Source of the DNA: Hofstenia miamia | Taxonomy: Eukaryota > Xenacoelomorpha > Acoela | Direction of reading: 5' to 3' | Length of the DNA stretch: 48,043 nt | Assembly (NCBI GenBank): GCA_004352715.1 | Contig: SCFE01000007.1 | Span: 2,451,385 to 2,499,427 of the forward strand | In this document: one piece after another, positions 1-9,809 of the stretch | Position numbering within the stretch: position 1 is the first letter of the stretch | Layout: every line of letters starts with the position of its first letter | Translations under genes and position numbers: made by a program | Notes under the pieces: generated by a model | What the model was told of the DNA's origin: nothing | Databases searched by the model: none | What the model saw: the letters and a program-made list of their open reading frames with translations, nothing else

Positions 1-1039
1 AGTTTTTTTGTTCATTGTCATTTTTTATTAAGTCCCCTTCTTCCAAATATGCATCTTCTTCCTCAATCAAATTGATTTGACATTTGCAATATTTCTTTGT
101 GTGTAGTTTGTTTCAACACATTTGGCATTTTAAGTCTTTCCTTTTAATTTTCCTTATTGTACCATCTTTCAGTTTTATTTTTATTATTTCTTCTCCATCT
201 GATGGTTTTCTGTTTGTTCCTTTGTAGATGTTTTTATTTGTTTTCACTCTTTGTAGATGTTTTTATTTGTTTTCACTTGTGGCATTAGTGTAGAATCACG
301 GGCTGTAATTGTACTAGTAACTAATTGACTCTGCAGAAGGTTTAACATAGGAAACCACAGCCCCAATTCTGGGAAAACAGTTAAAGAGAAAATAAACTAA
401 TATAAACATTTGTAATTCATCCAAGTATTTGATACAATACTTTAGGTATTTCCAAGATGATCAACTAACTTGGCTTCCAGCCAAAGCGGAGTCTTTAGAA
501 ACAGAAACAGTTCAGTGCTCAATTAGTGCATGGTGCTACCCTATTTGTCTCACTTATTAATTTCTATCTCATTGCAAAAGTAAAAATCTCATTTTCATTG
601 TTAGTTCTCAGCTCACTAAATAATAGTCTGTAATTACCAGACATTCATGTTAGCCAATGGCATGGTATCATCACAGTGTAATCAATTATAAGTGCATGTA
701 TGTGTTGAGTATCGAACGAGAGATTCATTATTTCCTTAACCGTACCCATATATGTAACCTAATGAGTCCACAATTTGTGCTGGGAAGATCTAATGATCGC
801 CAGGAGCTACGTGTCGCCCTGTGCCTTAAGAAAGCACTCCCAAATTGTCGCCGAACTTAAGCAATTATTTTCATACTAGAATACTAGATAAAGTAATGGA
901 GAGAAAAGTAACAGTAATTGAGGATAGATAAAATCTATTGACCATTTTCTACATGGTTACTCATTTTATACATGGTTAACAATAAATAACTACCTGCCTT
1001 AGTTTACAATCAAAGTTAATCGTTCATGTTATCAATTTC
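1..1039. other. Sparse region; short tandem repeat and coding-like remnant
   Basis: No gene is recognised. Positions 220-248 and 249-277 are two exact copies of a 29-bp unit. On the minus strand of about 1-280 a lysine/glutamate-rich frame with a C-x2-C and a nearby C-x-C can be read, but it is interrupted by TAA and TGA, so it is at most a decayed fragment of something unknown. The rest (300-1039) shows no long frame, repeat or RNA gene. Confidence 0.4.
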
Positions 1040-1223
1040 CCTCGCAATTCAAATTACATTTGAGCAACACGTATAGCACCTTCGAGGGGACATGAGTTCC
1101 TTCGTAAACCTGAGGTCGAAATATATAACTCTGACGTCATGATGACGTTGATACAAAAAAGAAAATAAATATCAACTAAATAATAAGCACGAATTTCCCT
1201 GAGTGACTCTACACGCCCCCCTT
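1040..1223 (-). repeat. Putative LTR start with polypurine tract, CRE and TATA box
   Basis: Read on the minus strand, a purine run AAGGGGGG (1223-1216) follows the stop of the coding remnant. After CG it is followed by TGTAGAGTCACTC from 1213, the arrangement of polypurine tract then LTR 5' end. Within this LTR-like stretch are the CRE palindrome TGACGTCA (1132-1139) and, about 5 nt further along the minus strand, TTATATATTT, which together resemble a promoter. The far end of the LTR is not resolved and no second LTR is visible because a 1000-N gap lies upstream. Inference from architecture only. Confidence 0.35.
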
Positions 1224-1230
1224 GCTCAAA

Positions 1231-2188
1231 TTAATTTGGCGGCAGCAGGTGGAGAGTGGGACCTGACACAATGCGTTGAGTAGCTATTACCATTTCCGTT
1301 GCTAATTCACCTTCCCATTGTTCTAAGTCAGCATACTGGGGCTCCCGGGATAACTGCATTAAGACCTCCCTCTGGGTGACCACCTCGTCTTTCAGTTTAA
1401 AGTAGTGGAGAGTCAGCAATCTATCACTGATGGGACAATTTCTTCTTAAGTTATTTAAGTGGTGAGTGAACATGTCATGGAATCTTTTGTAAAGGCAGAA
1501 TCCTTTCATAGCAATCATTAATGTCATTAATGCATCAGTGTCTGAGGTGTGAGCATCCTTGGATCAAATCTGGGTATCNTTGAGTAGCTATTACCATTTC
1601 CGTTGCTAATTCACCTTCCCATTGTTCTAAGTTAGCATACTGGGGCTCCCGGGATAACTGCATTAAGACCTCCCTCTGGGTGACCACCTCGTCTTTCAGT
1701 TTAAAGTAGTGGAGAGTCGGCAATCTATTGCTGATGGGACAATTTCTTCTTAGGTTATTTAAGCGGCGAGTGAATGTGTCATGGAATCTTTCGTAAAGGC
1801 GGAATCCATTCATAGCGATCATTAAAGTCATTAATGCATCAGTGTCTGAGGTGTGAGCATCCTTGGATCAAATCTGGGTATCCGGGTAAAAATGTTCGAA
1901 TACATTGTGCAACGACCCCATATGGGTCGCATGATCCATGAATAGGGAGCAAAACTCCTGCACCTGACTTAACGTCATCTCCTCAGGATCAGAAACGTCT
2001 GCACGGAGCATAGTGATTATCTCAATGCGCTTTGTCACGTCATAATATCTGGTGATTGTTTCGACGTTGTTGATCCACATTAAGTCCCCAGCTGATTGGA
2101 AAAGAATTAACACTCAAGGGTCAGTAGTTCGTATAATGTTGTGGATCTTTTTCAATTGCTCACTAACGGCGGCTCCCTTATTAAAGAT
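1231..2188 (-). pseudogene. Unrecognised coding remnant with in-frame TGA codons, possibly retroelement-derived
   Basis: One minus-strand frame stays open from the gap edge (2188) to a TAA near the polypurine tract, apart from two TGA codons (about 2110 and 1874). Segments between the stops look like real protein: mixed composition, amphipathic stretches such as TRYYDVTKRIEIITMLRADV and LEQWEGELATEMVIATQ. Both TGA codons could be CGA to TGA changes. The 3' part is present twice around the single N at 1579, so the true locus is about 300 bp shorter than drawn. I do not recognise the family. The position just before a polypurine tract and LTR-like sequence suggests the 3' reading frame of an LTR retroelement or an endogenised element. 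It could also be an exapted or unknown host gene. The N-terminal part is lost in the gap. Confidence 0.4.
1276..1882. repeat. 303-bp direct duplicate either side of a single N
   Basis: 1276-1578 and 1580-1882 align end to end with about 14 differences, nearly all transitions. The first copy stops exactly at GGGTATC followed by N. The second continues as GGGTATCCGGG. This is the pattern of two overlapping contig ends (alleles or close paralogues) placed in tandem with a 1-N negative gap, not a genuine tandem duplication. Confidence 0.75.
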
Positions 2189-3188
2189 NNNNNNNNNNNN
2201 NNNNNNNNNNNNNNNNNNNNNNNNNNNNNNNNNNNNNNNNNNNNNNNNNNNNNNNNNNNNNNNNNNNNNNNNNNNNNNNNNNNNNNNNNNNNNNNNNNNN
2301 NNNNNNNNNNNNNNNNNNNNNNNNNNNNNNNNNNNNNNNNNNNNNNNNNNNNNNNNNNNNNNNNNNNNNNNNNNNNNNNNNNNNNNNNNNNNNNNNNNNN
2401 NNNNNNNNNNNNNNNNNNNNNNNNNNNNNNNNNNNNNNNNNNNNNNNNNNNNNNNNNNNNNNNNNNNNNNNNNNNNNNNNNNNNNNNNNNNNNNNNNNNN
2501 NNNNNNNNNNNNNNNNNNNNNNNNNNNNNNNNNNNNNNNNNNNNNNNNNNNNNNNNNNNNNNNNNNNNNNNNNNNNNNNNNNNNNNNNNNNNNNNNNNNN
2601 NNNNNNNNNNNNNNNNNNNNNNNNNNNNNNNNNNNNNNNNNNNNNNNNNNNNNNNNNNNNNNNNNNNNNNNNNNNNNNNNNNNNNNNNNNNNNNNNNNNN
2701 NNNNNNNNNNNNNNNNNNNNNNNNNNNNNNNNNNNNNNNNNNNNNNNNNNNNNNNNNNNNNNNNNNNNNNNNNNNNNNNNNNNNNNNNNNNNNNNNNNNN
2801 NNNNNNNNNNNNNNNNNNNNNNNNNNNNNNNNNNNNNNNNNNNNNNNNNNNNNNNNNNNNNNNNNNNNNNNNNNNNNNNNNNNNNNNNNNNNNNNNNNNN
2901 NNNNNNNNNNNNNNNNNNNNNNNNNNNNNNNNNNNNNNNNNNNNNNNNNNNNNNNNNNNNNNNNNNNNNNNNNNNNNNNNNNNNNNNNNNNNNNNNNNNN
3001 NNNNNNNNNNNNNNNNNNNNNNNNNNNNNNNNNNNNNNNNNNNNNNNNNNNNNNNNNNNNNNNNNNNNNNNNNNNNNNNNNNNNNNNNNNNNNNNNNNNN
3101 NNNNNNNNNNNNNNNNNNNNNNNNNNNNNNNNNNNNNNNNNNNNNNNNNNNNNNNNNNNNNNNNNNNNNNNNNNNNNNNNNNNNNNNN
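2189..3188. other. Assembly gap, 1000 N
   Basis: Exactly 1000 N, probably a default size for a gap of unknown length. Its right edge is an (AT)-rich microsatellite (3189-3231) and its left edge is inside the coding remnant. Open frames that cross it carry no information. Confidence 0.95.
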
Positions 3189-3231
3189 ATATATAAATAT
3201 ATGTATATATGTATATATGTATATATATATA

Positions 3232-4330
3232 AACCTGTTCAATTTTACACATTTTTCTCTGATTAAGTTCCTTTTTAAACAAATTTTGCAGCTACATGAC
3301 TGCATCAAGCTGCACAAGTGTCAGAAAACACCAAAATTAGCACTTCAATACAGTTTTTTGTCGCATGCAGTCACTACAGCTCAAAAATAAGGTTAATTGT
3401 AACCATTGAGGTCATTCAAATTAAAAACCCGAAAATATTGCAATGTTTCAATTAACGGTCGATACACCCTTCCCCCTAACTGCCTATAATATAGTTCTAA
3501 AATGTAATAAAATACGCAGAGACAGAATTGTTTCTATTTATAATATTGTCTGTGGTAGAATATAATAATATATTTATGGAAATGGTTTTATTCGATTTTT
3601 CAAAGTAAAATTTTCCAAGCCTTTGTTATGCAATTTTGCAAAAACCACACAAAAACGCCATCAAAAGAATGCGTTCACATATTTCTTGACTTTGACAATA
3701 AATAGAAATTTTTGCATATCCTTAAATCATATGGCATAAAAAAATTTATATCCCCATAGATGCCCTCCCCAGAAAGTATTTAAGATATCTTCGATGTGAA
3801 CTGAATTCAAAAACCGTTTCTATTCCGGATCTTACATCATTAGTCATTTGACATAATCTTTGATATCTTTCACTTTCTTTTCATTAGTATTATTGACCAT
3901 GCAATATACTGTTCTCATCAAATGTAAATAATCAGGATTTGCTGTCCATTGCCTTTGAGGTAAACTTTGCCATGCACCATCACTATGTAATAACTCAAAA
4001 AGCATACAAGAATTTTGATCTAATTAAAAAATTATAATCTGTTTCATATTTAAGGGATTATATGTCTGATTTTCTGTTTTCCCGTACAAACTAGTGTCTC
4101 ATTAGGTCGTTTAATTATTGCAGCTGGTTATCTTACTGTAGAATCTTGCCAACCTTCATACTAGTAAATTTTATCTTAATTTAGGGGCTGCTGTGACAAT
4201 TGGTTCCTCCTTAAATAGTACAGTAGGTGACAGATTCCAATCTCCATCTCTCTTCTTTTAGTTCTATTGTTTAGTTAATTAACATATTATCTAATCAACT
4301 GTAATTGACATGAGACTAACAACTATCCTT
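3232..4330. other. AT-rich non-coding sequence, nothing recognised
   Basis: No long frame, no recognisable transposon end and no RNA gene seen on either strand. Confidence 0.5.
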
Positions 4331-4335
4331 TTAGA

Positions 4336-5035
4336 CACAAGACACGAGACAGAGTGTACAAAGTACAGGGTAAACTACCCGACCTGCGACAAAGCACAAC
4401 ACAAAAGAGGAATCGAAGAATTACGCTACGACGAGTATTTCCATCCGATACTGAAACATCAATAGAGACACCAACCACAATTCCGCTGACTCAGTGCAGT
4501 GAACTAGTGTGCATGAATACGATAGTGATAATGTGTGATACCTTACTAATTTAATGCATTGATTGTTCTTGTTATTGACGAAGTTGTTTGTTAAGGGAAT
4601 CTCGCAACCGGGATGCATTAGCTTGTTATGATTCCCTACATATAATATCCCTACATATAAATAGTTACATGTCAACCTCGGATACATGTGAACAATCAAT
4701 ACGGTCGCCACAAAAGGGATGAATTGGTAGTCCGTAGGTCCACTAGTAATTCTATGTAACAAATCCTGTACAAGATAACACAAACTGATTTTGTAATTTC
4801 CTAATTGGGCTAGATGTAATACCATAATGTAATAAGTACAATAGTACGAACAACGAACGATAGGAAAGCTAATACGAGTAAAAATCCCTATCCTTATACC
4901 TAACCTAAGAGCATCTCGGGTAAACACCGGCTATACACGATGCACCCGTTAACTGGAGTCGTGAACCACCGTCTAGAATACCCAAGAGCTCGAACGTTTA
5001 GCTTTCCATTCTATTAAATAAAATAACCTGATACA
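4336..5035 (+). repeat. Possible solo or 3' LTR with preceding ORF remnant
   Basis: A frame open from about 4336 to the stop at 4552 is less AT-rich than its surroundings and reads as a charged, threonine-rich tail. It is followed by a segment beginning TGTTTGTTAAGGG (4585), with TATAAATA at 4656-4663, AATAAA at 5017-5022, and a possible TG..CA end near 5035. This order (TG, TATA, AATAAA, CA) is that of an LTR. No partner LTR, primer binding site or convincing target-site duplication was found. A 168-aa antisense frame (4421-4927) has atypical composition and is treated as chance. Confidence 0.28.
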
Positions 5036-5039
5036 AAAA

Positions 5040-6285
5040 CGTAAAGTAAATCCAGTAAATTCAATTCATCACCAAAATGATCAATTACACAATTTTTATA
5101 GTGAAAAATTAACAAACAATCAAATATTTGACTAGTACCTGTTATTTTCAGTTGTTGACAATTTCAACTCTTTAATTTCCGTTCATCTGCTGATTACGCA
5201 CTTCTGCCTTAATTAGCAGTTGCGATTTAGGTCTAGTGCCTTTTTGCCAAATAAATTAATATCAAAAATTACTGCACTATAAATTTACAAATAATTAATT
5301 AATCATAATCATATGTTTGTACAATTAATATTTTATTTTAATATTCAGTCTTAGTTTCTTCTTCTTTTTCTCTTAATTTGACCACATATGATTAGATTAC
5401 GTTACATTACATCTTAACTTTGAGCATTATCAAACAATTGGTTCGTATTCTAATTCTACACTAATGTAATTTCTATCACAAAATTGTGATTTACTATGTT
5501 GGTGATTACAATTTCCTTGCATGTCATCTATGATTTTAGCAGCTATTCTTATTTTTCGCTCTTAGTGACTGGAAAATACACAAAAATATTCTCGGCGCCA
5601 TTATTGAGACAGTTCATCTAAATAACATCCAAGTCCATGATTACATTCTTTGTCTGTTCTGTTTAGAGGTCCACATGAATGTTCCGCGTTTGGCCTTTAT
5701 TTTTCATCAGCATTTTCTTTCTATGTAATTGCATTATGATTATATTTTTCAGGAACCAATCAACAAGAAGCTCTATTCTATCAATTTTATTTTGTCAGTA
5801 AAGCATTGTATAGCATGTTAATAGGTTGATGGTATTACACATTAGCATTATATTTAGCTTCTTACAAACAAAGTCAAGCCAAAATTATGAAATAGCAACT
5901 TTTAAAATTCTTCTCCTAATTAAGTAAACTAAACTGCCAAAATTAGCATATTTTTGTCAAATTTATAAAATTCTCCGGGATTTTTTAGGTTAGCATGCCA
6001 CAAAGGGTAGGATTTTTACTATTTTATTGCTATTGCCATATGTTTTAAGGTGCTTTAACCAGTTTTTTTACTGCCTAGCATATAAAAGCATAGTAAAATG
6101 CTAATATTGCAGCCTTCTTAACCAATTTTTCAAAGTCCTGGTATAAAATACAGCAGGAGGTGGAGTGGGGCATTTTAAAATTATCAGAATTTGCTCAAAA
6201 TTGCACAACTTGATGTAGTCAAATCGCTGCACACTTAATTTTAAAAGGAAATTGATCCAAAGAAAAAGGTGTAAAATGAAAAGCA

Positions 6286-6287
<2 letters not shown>
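5040..6287. other. AT-rich non-coding sequence, nothing recognised
   Basis: No coding signal or repeat structure seen beyond simple AT-richness. Confidence 0.5.
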
Positions 6288-6320
<33 letters not shown>

Positions 6321-6569
6321 CTATGGCCAAAAGTCTGGTGACAAACCCCTTTTTAAGAATTTTCAGTATGCCATCTTGAATTCGTAAAGGGATCTGAATG
6401 AAGAAACAAAGCATCAAATATTAACTGTTTTCATTTTTACAATGATTTGTGGTGTATTCTTATTTTAAAAATATTATGTATATGACGTTTTATCAATAGC
6501 TTACATCCCTATTAAAAACCGCAATCAAATTTTCAAAATAGAGGCTTGTCAATAGACTTTTGGCCATAG

Positions 6570-6601
<32 letters not shown>
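6288..6601. mobile_element. Tc1/mariner-type MITE inside an (AT)n tract
   Basis: An (AT)n run is split by a 254-bp insert (6318-6571). Its ends are inverted: AGCTATGGCCAAAAGTCT at 6319-6336 and the exact reverse complement at the right end, followed by further partial matching (TGACAA and CC). The termini abut TA on both sides, as expected of TA target duplication by Tc1/mariner elements, although a TA duplication cannot be proven inside (AT)n. There is no open frame, so it is non-autonomous. CTATGGCCAAAAGT-type termini are known from mariner-like elements. Confidence 0.8.
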
Positions 6602-6632
6602 NNNNNNNNNNNNNNNNNNNNNNNNNNNNNNN
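6602..6632. other. Assembly gap, 31 N
   Basis: The gap begins directly at the end of an (AT)n run, so it is probably a microsatellite-induced break. Confidence 0.95.
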
Positions 6633-6683
6633 GGTTACGTACAATTTAATATAGTAATTGTAAAATAAATCCCACGCATTTGT

Positions 6684-6720
6684 ACACTGACGATGATTTA
6701 TATATCAAAACCGGTTGGAA

Positions 6721-6762
<42 letters not shown>

Positions 6763-6765
6763 TAT
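6684..6765 (+). repeat. ACTGACGATGATTT..AAACCGGTT motif followed by (AT)n
   Basis: ACTGACGATGATTT, a short AT spacer, ATCAAAACCGGTT, then (AT)n. A near-identical arrangement occurs inverted at 12446-12560. It is probably the terminal part of a dispersed repeat linked to AT microsatellites. Confidence 0.5.
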
Positions 6766-7122
6766 ACATACATATATATATGTACATGATATTATTTATC
6801 ATATATTAATATTTATTAGAAATCGGAAAAAATTGGTTTACATAATTTTGCCTATGCAATTACTACAACCACCGTACCGTCACTATATATATTTTGGAAC
6901 GGAGCCTATATGTCTAAATAAGAAGAAAAATTTTTGTAAATATTAGGATATAATTAATTTGTATTATGAAAACACGGCGTTATTCACTGCTGCACACATC
7001 GCAGCAGAATAAAGTTTAAGTTTGACATCTGCTCTTTGATGATAAGACGAACGAATAAATTTCCGAATTTAAATAAACTAGATAGCACAAAGCAAACATC
7101 TAGTTAATATTATTCAACCACT

Positions 7123-7148
7123 CACGTGATCTGCCAAAAACCAATCAG
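7123..7148 (+). promoter_or_regulatory. E-box and CCAAT box upstream of small secreted-peptide ORF
   Basis: CACGTG at 7123-7128 and CCAATCAG at 7141-7148 lie 50-80 bp before the ATG at 7200. Such short motifs occur by chance, and no clear TATA box or transcription start can be placed. Confidence 0.2.
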
Positions 7149-7199
7149 CAGTTTTGCAACTGATAATAACTGAATTCATTCTGCTATAGTAACTTGCTT

Positions 7200-7436
7200 A
7201 TGAAGTTGACATACATTATTTCACTCATCCTGTTGGCTTGCACTTTATGCAGCACTAATTATGTCGTCATTCCATGCTCAGACAAGCTGAACTGCGTGGA
7301 AAAATGCTCAAACAAGGGTTGTGAAGCAGTTAGAAGAGAGCCTTTAGATCATCTACCTCGCCTTATACTCAAAAAAGCTTCTCGCACTGATACTAAATAT
7401 GTTTGCTTGTGTGAAGAGATGGACAACGAGGTATAG
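7200..7436 (+). CDS. Possible small secreted cysteine-rich peptide
   Basis: Starting at the ATG at 7200, the frame gives 78 residues ending in TAG. Residues 1-18 look like a signal peptide: Lys at position 2, a hydrophobic core, and small residues ACTLCS before the cleavage region. The rest has six cysteines at 26, 32, 36, 41, 69 and 71, so it contains C-x3-C (32-36) and C-x-C (69-71). This order resembles the cysteine-stabilised alpha-beta scaffold of defensins and related secreted peptides. However, the 27-residue gap between the fourth and fifth cysteines is long for that fold, and the usual G-x-C is not exact. The mature part carries basic residues (VRREP, LKKASR). No polyadenylation signal is obvious and it may be only one exon of a larger gene. 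Function unknown. An antimicrobial, signalling or venom-like role is speculation. Confidence 0.42.
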   Translation: MKLTYIISLILLACTLCSTNYVVIPCSDKLNCVEKCSNKGCEAVRREPLDHLPRLILKKASRTDTKYVCLCEEMDNEV

Positions 7437-7439
7437 TCA

Positions 7440-9580
7440 ATTTCAAGACTTTCTTCACATAGAGACATTAACTATTACCTCAGACAATTCTTGTATAATT
7501 TATTATGTATATTAGGGAGTAAATATAAATAATATATTCGAAGGATATTAGTACTTATAAATATCAAGTTTTTTACATAATTACAAATTCTTATATTTTT
7601 GTTATTAATTTTCTTCAATATTATTAATGAATATAAAAGTTTAAGAAAATCACAAATTTTACTCTTTGCAAATAGTGCATTTTCTTCTTTAACAACACTT
7701 TTATGGAAATGCAAGATGCAAAATGGTTATCTATTGATTTTTTTCTTAAATGTTACCACATTTTTATGTGAAGAATCAAGTCAATTTCCAATAGGTTTTT
7801 AAACCTTAAGTTGAATGATTTTATAAATGTCCAGCACAGAATTAAAAGTGTAGATTTTTTGAATTTTGCAAATTTCTTTATACAGATGTACAGAACAATG
7901 GAAATCTCACACATGTATTTCTTTATTATAACTGAATCACACCTCCAACAAAAATGCCGCGAATCTTAAAATGGATGCTTTTATCCTTAGTAAAGGGAGT
8001 GATAGACTATCAAGTAAACTATTAATTTTAATCCTTTCGAAACTTTTTTGTTTTCTACCCCAATCTAAAATTTTTGTGCATAAACTTGCTGACTTATCAC
8101 TCCTTATCCAAAATAGCTTTTTTCACAATACTAATAATTGGAACCTCTCATCGATCAAACTTATATATAATTATTATATATAAAATTAAACTTTAATAAT
8201 TTTTCCATGAAATACTGTAATTGACATTTTTGTTAAAAAACATTTTTTCACAATTTTTTGAAATATAATATACATTGCACATTCAATATTCACTGCAACA
8301 AAACTTATAAAATATATGATAAAATTTTATAAGTCTATTTGCATGATTGACTATTTTACTACTTCTGTAAATGTTAATAAAGTTTATCCATGTTAAAGGA
8401 TGTCTTTTAACAGAGTTAATCAATAAATACAAAATTATGATAATTTTCTCCAAAACGAAATTATATTATTAGATCAATTATTGTATTAAATTACATCGAT
8501 TGCTTGTGCTGAAGCCGAATATGAAGTTAGTTTGAAGTTAACTCGTATATTTTTTAAAATTGAAACTAAATTCTTAAGGTTATCAGTATGATCTAAGACA
8601 TTTCTATCATTTAATTTGTCTATTACTCTCTGTAAAATCAAATTCCTACCACGTATTCTTTCTTAATGCTTGCAAATTACAATTCCAAGTTCACTTTAAG
8701 TTTTGTCCACTGGTCTTGGCCCATAGCAACCACATTATACAACCACTGATTTCAACCAAATGTGGTATGAATAGTATATGGTCTATATTCCAAGGTGAGA
8801 AAGCAATAGTGACTGGATTTGGTACACAACAACAAATGTTTATAGTTTAAAATTATGCGGAAATTGGTGTGGATGTAATAATGAGAAATCAAGGAGAGCT
8901 TAGAAGGATGTTTGGCACATATATGTCAATTGATATCCATTATGTAACATCAGCAAAAGCTCAAAGTTCATGATTCGTTTCTTTGTATTTTGAACAATAA
9001 AATGTCAAAACACTGTTTTCATTAGTCAAAGTAATACGTCAAATAAATTTTTTAATAAGAGGGTAAGACTGAATTCTATATTTCAAATGGCATGAATAAG
9101 GCCAGTAAATGTAACAAAAAGTACTCGTAAAAAAGCAAATGAGAAATATTTACAATTTGACGTTCTTCTATGATTTGAAAAAGTGTGTTCTCGAGTTGAA
9201 TCCCACCAATACTCGGCTAGAATGCACAGCACTGGTTTACCTTTGTAGTGAATATCCTTCTCGCAAATTAACAAGCAAAGATTTCAGCTTATGTAACAAT
9301 ACAAAAAATAAAGCAAACAATACTTGTGCCATAATTTTTCACTTCTTGAGACGTTTGTGGCAATGAAAATATGTACAATAAGGAAACTAGAAAATCATCT
9401 CTAAGGTAAAAAAAAGTGTGATTTTACAAAATATACTTTTGAGGAAAATATTCACGTTAGACGCAAAAAATTGTTGTAATAAAAAAAAAGGAATCTGTTA
9501 GTTTATTAAAATGAACCTAAAATATATATATACAATAATGACAAGTATCACCATCATAAGTAGGTCATCACATAGAGACT
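7440..9580. other. AT-rich non-coding sequence, nothing recognised
   Basis: Only short frames full of Ile, Asn, Lys and Tyr, as expected of AT-rich DNA. No repeat or RNA gene identified. Confidence 0.5.
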
Positions 9581-9584
9581 ATAC

Positions 9585-9722
9585 CTAACTTCAAGAGCAG
9601 GTCTTCATGGCCAAGTGCACAATGTCTTACAAATTCTTCGTTGGGATAGATAAGCTCCATAATGTTCCGGTACCTTCCGACTTCTTCCAGATCTTCTTGG
9701 CTGATTCTCGTGGTGTCTTTCT
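9585..9722 (-). other. Coding-like fragment, possible exon or pseudo-exon
   Basis: On the minus strand a locally GC-richer stretch reads as a balanced protein segment (for example YRNIMELIYPNEEFVRHCAL, then GHEDLLLKL) and ends at a good splice donor, TTAG|GTATAG, at 9585. Upstream the frame meets a TGA near 9733, so any exon must begin after it, but no strong acceptor is present. The family is not recognised. It could be an exon of a host gene, a decayed retrogene or chance. Confidence 0.22.
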
Positions 9723-9809
9723 TCAGGCAGGTTCAAACCGCCCTACTCTTAGCATAGAAAGAATGAATGTTAAACTATCAATGCAGAGGATTACAATTTT
9801 GAATTAAAC

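Noticed and set aside
2052-3317. Four open frames of 350-400 codons across 2052-3317
   Set aside because: They consist almost entirely of undetermined residues over the 1000-N gap plus AT-microsatellite codons.
4421-4927. 168-codon minus-strand frame
   Set aside because: Rich in Tyr, Ile, Leu and Cys with no motif. It lies antisense to an LTR-like block, so chance is more likely.
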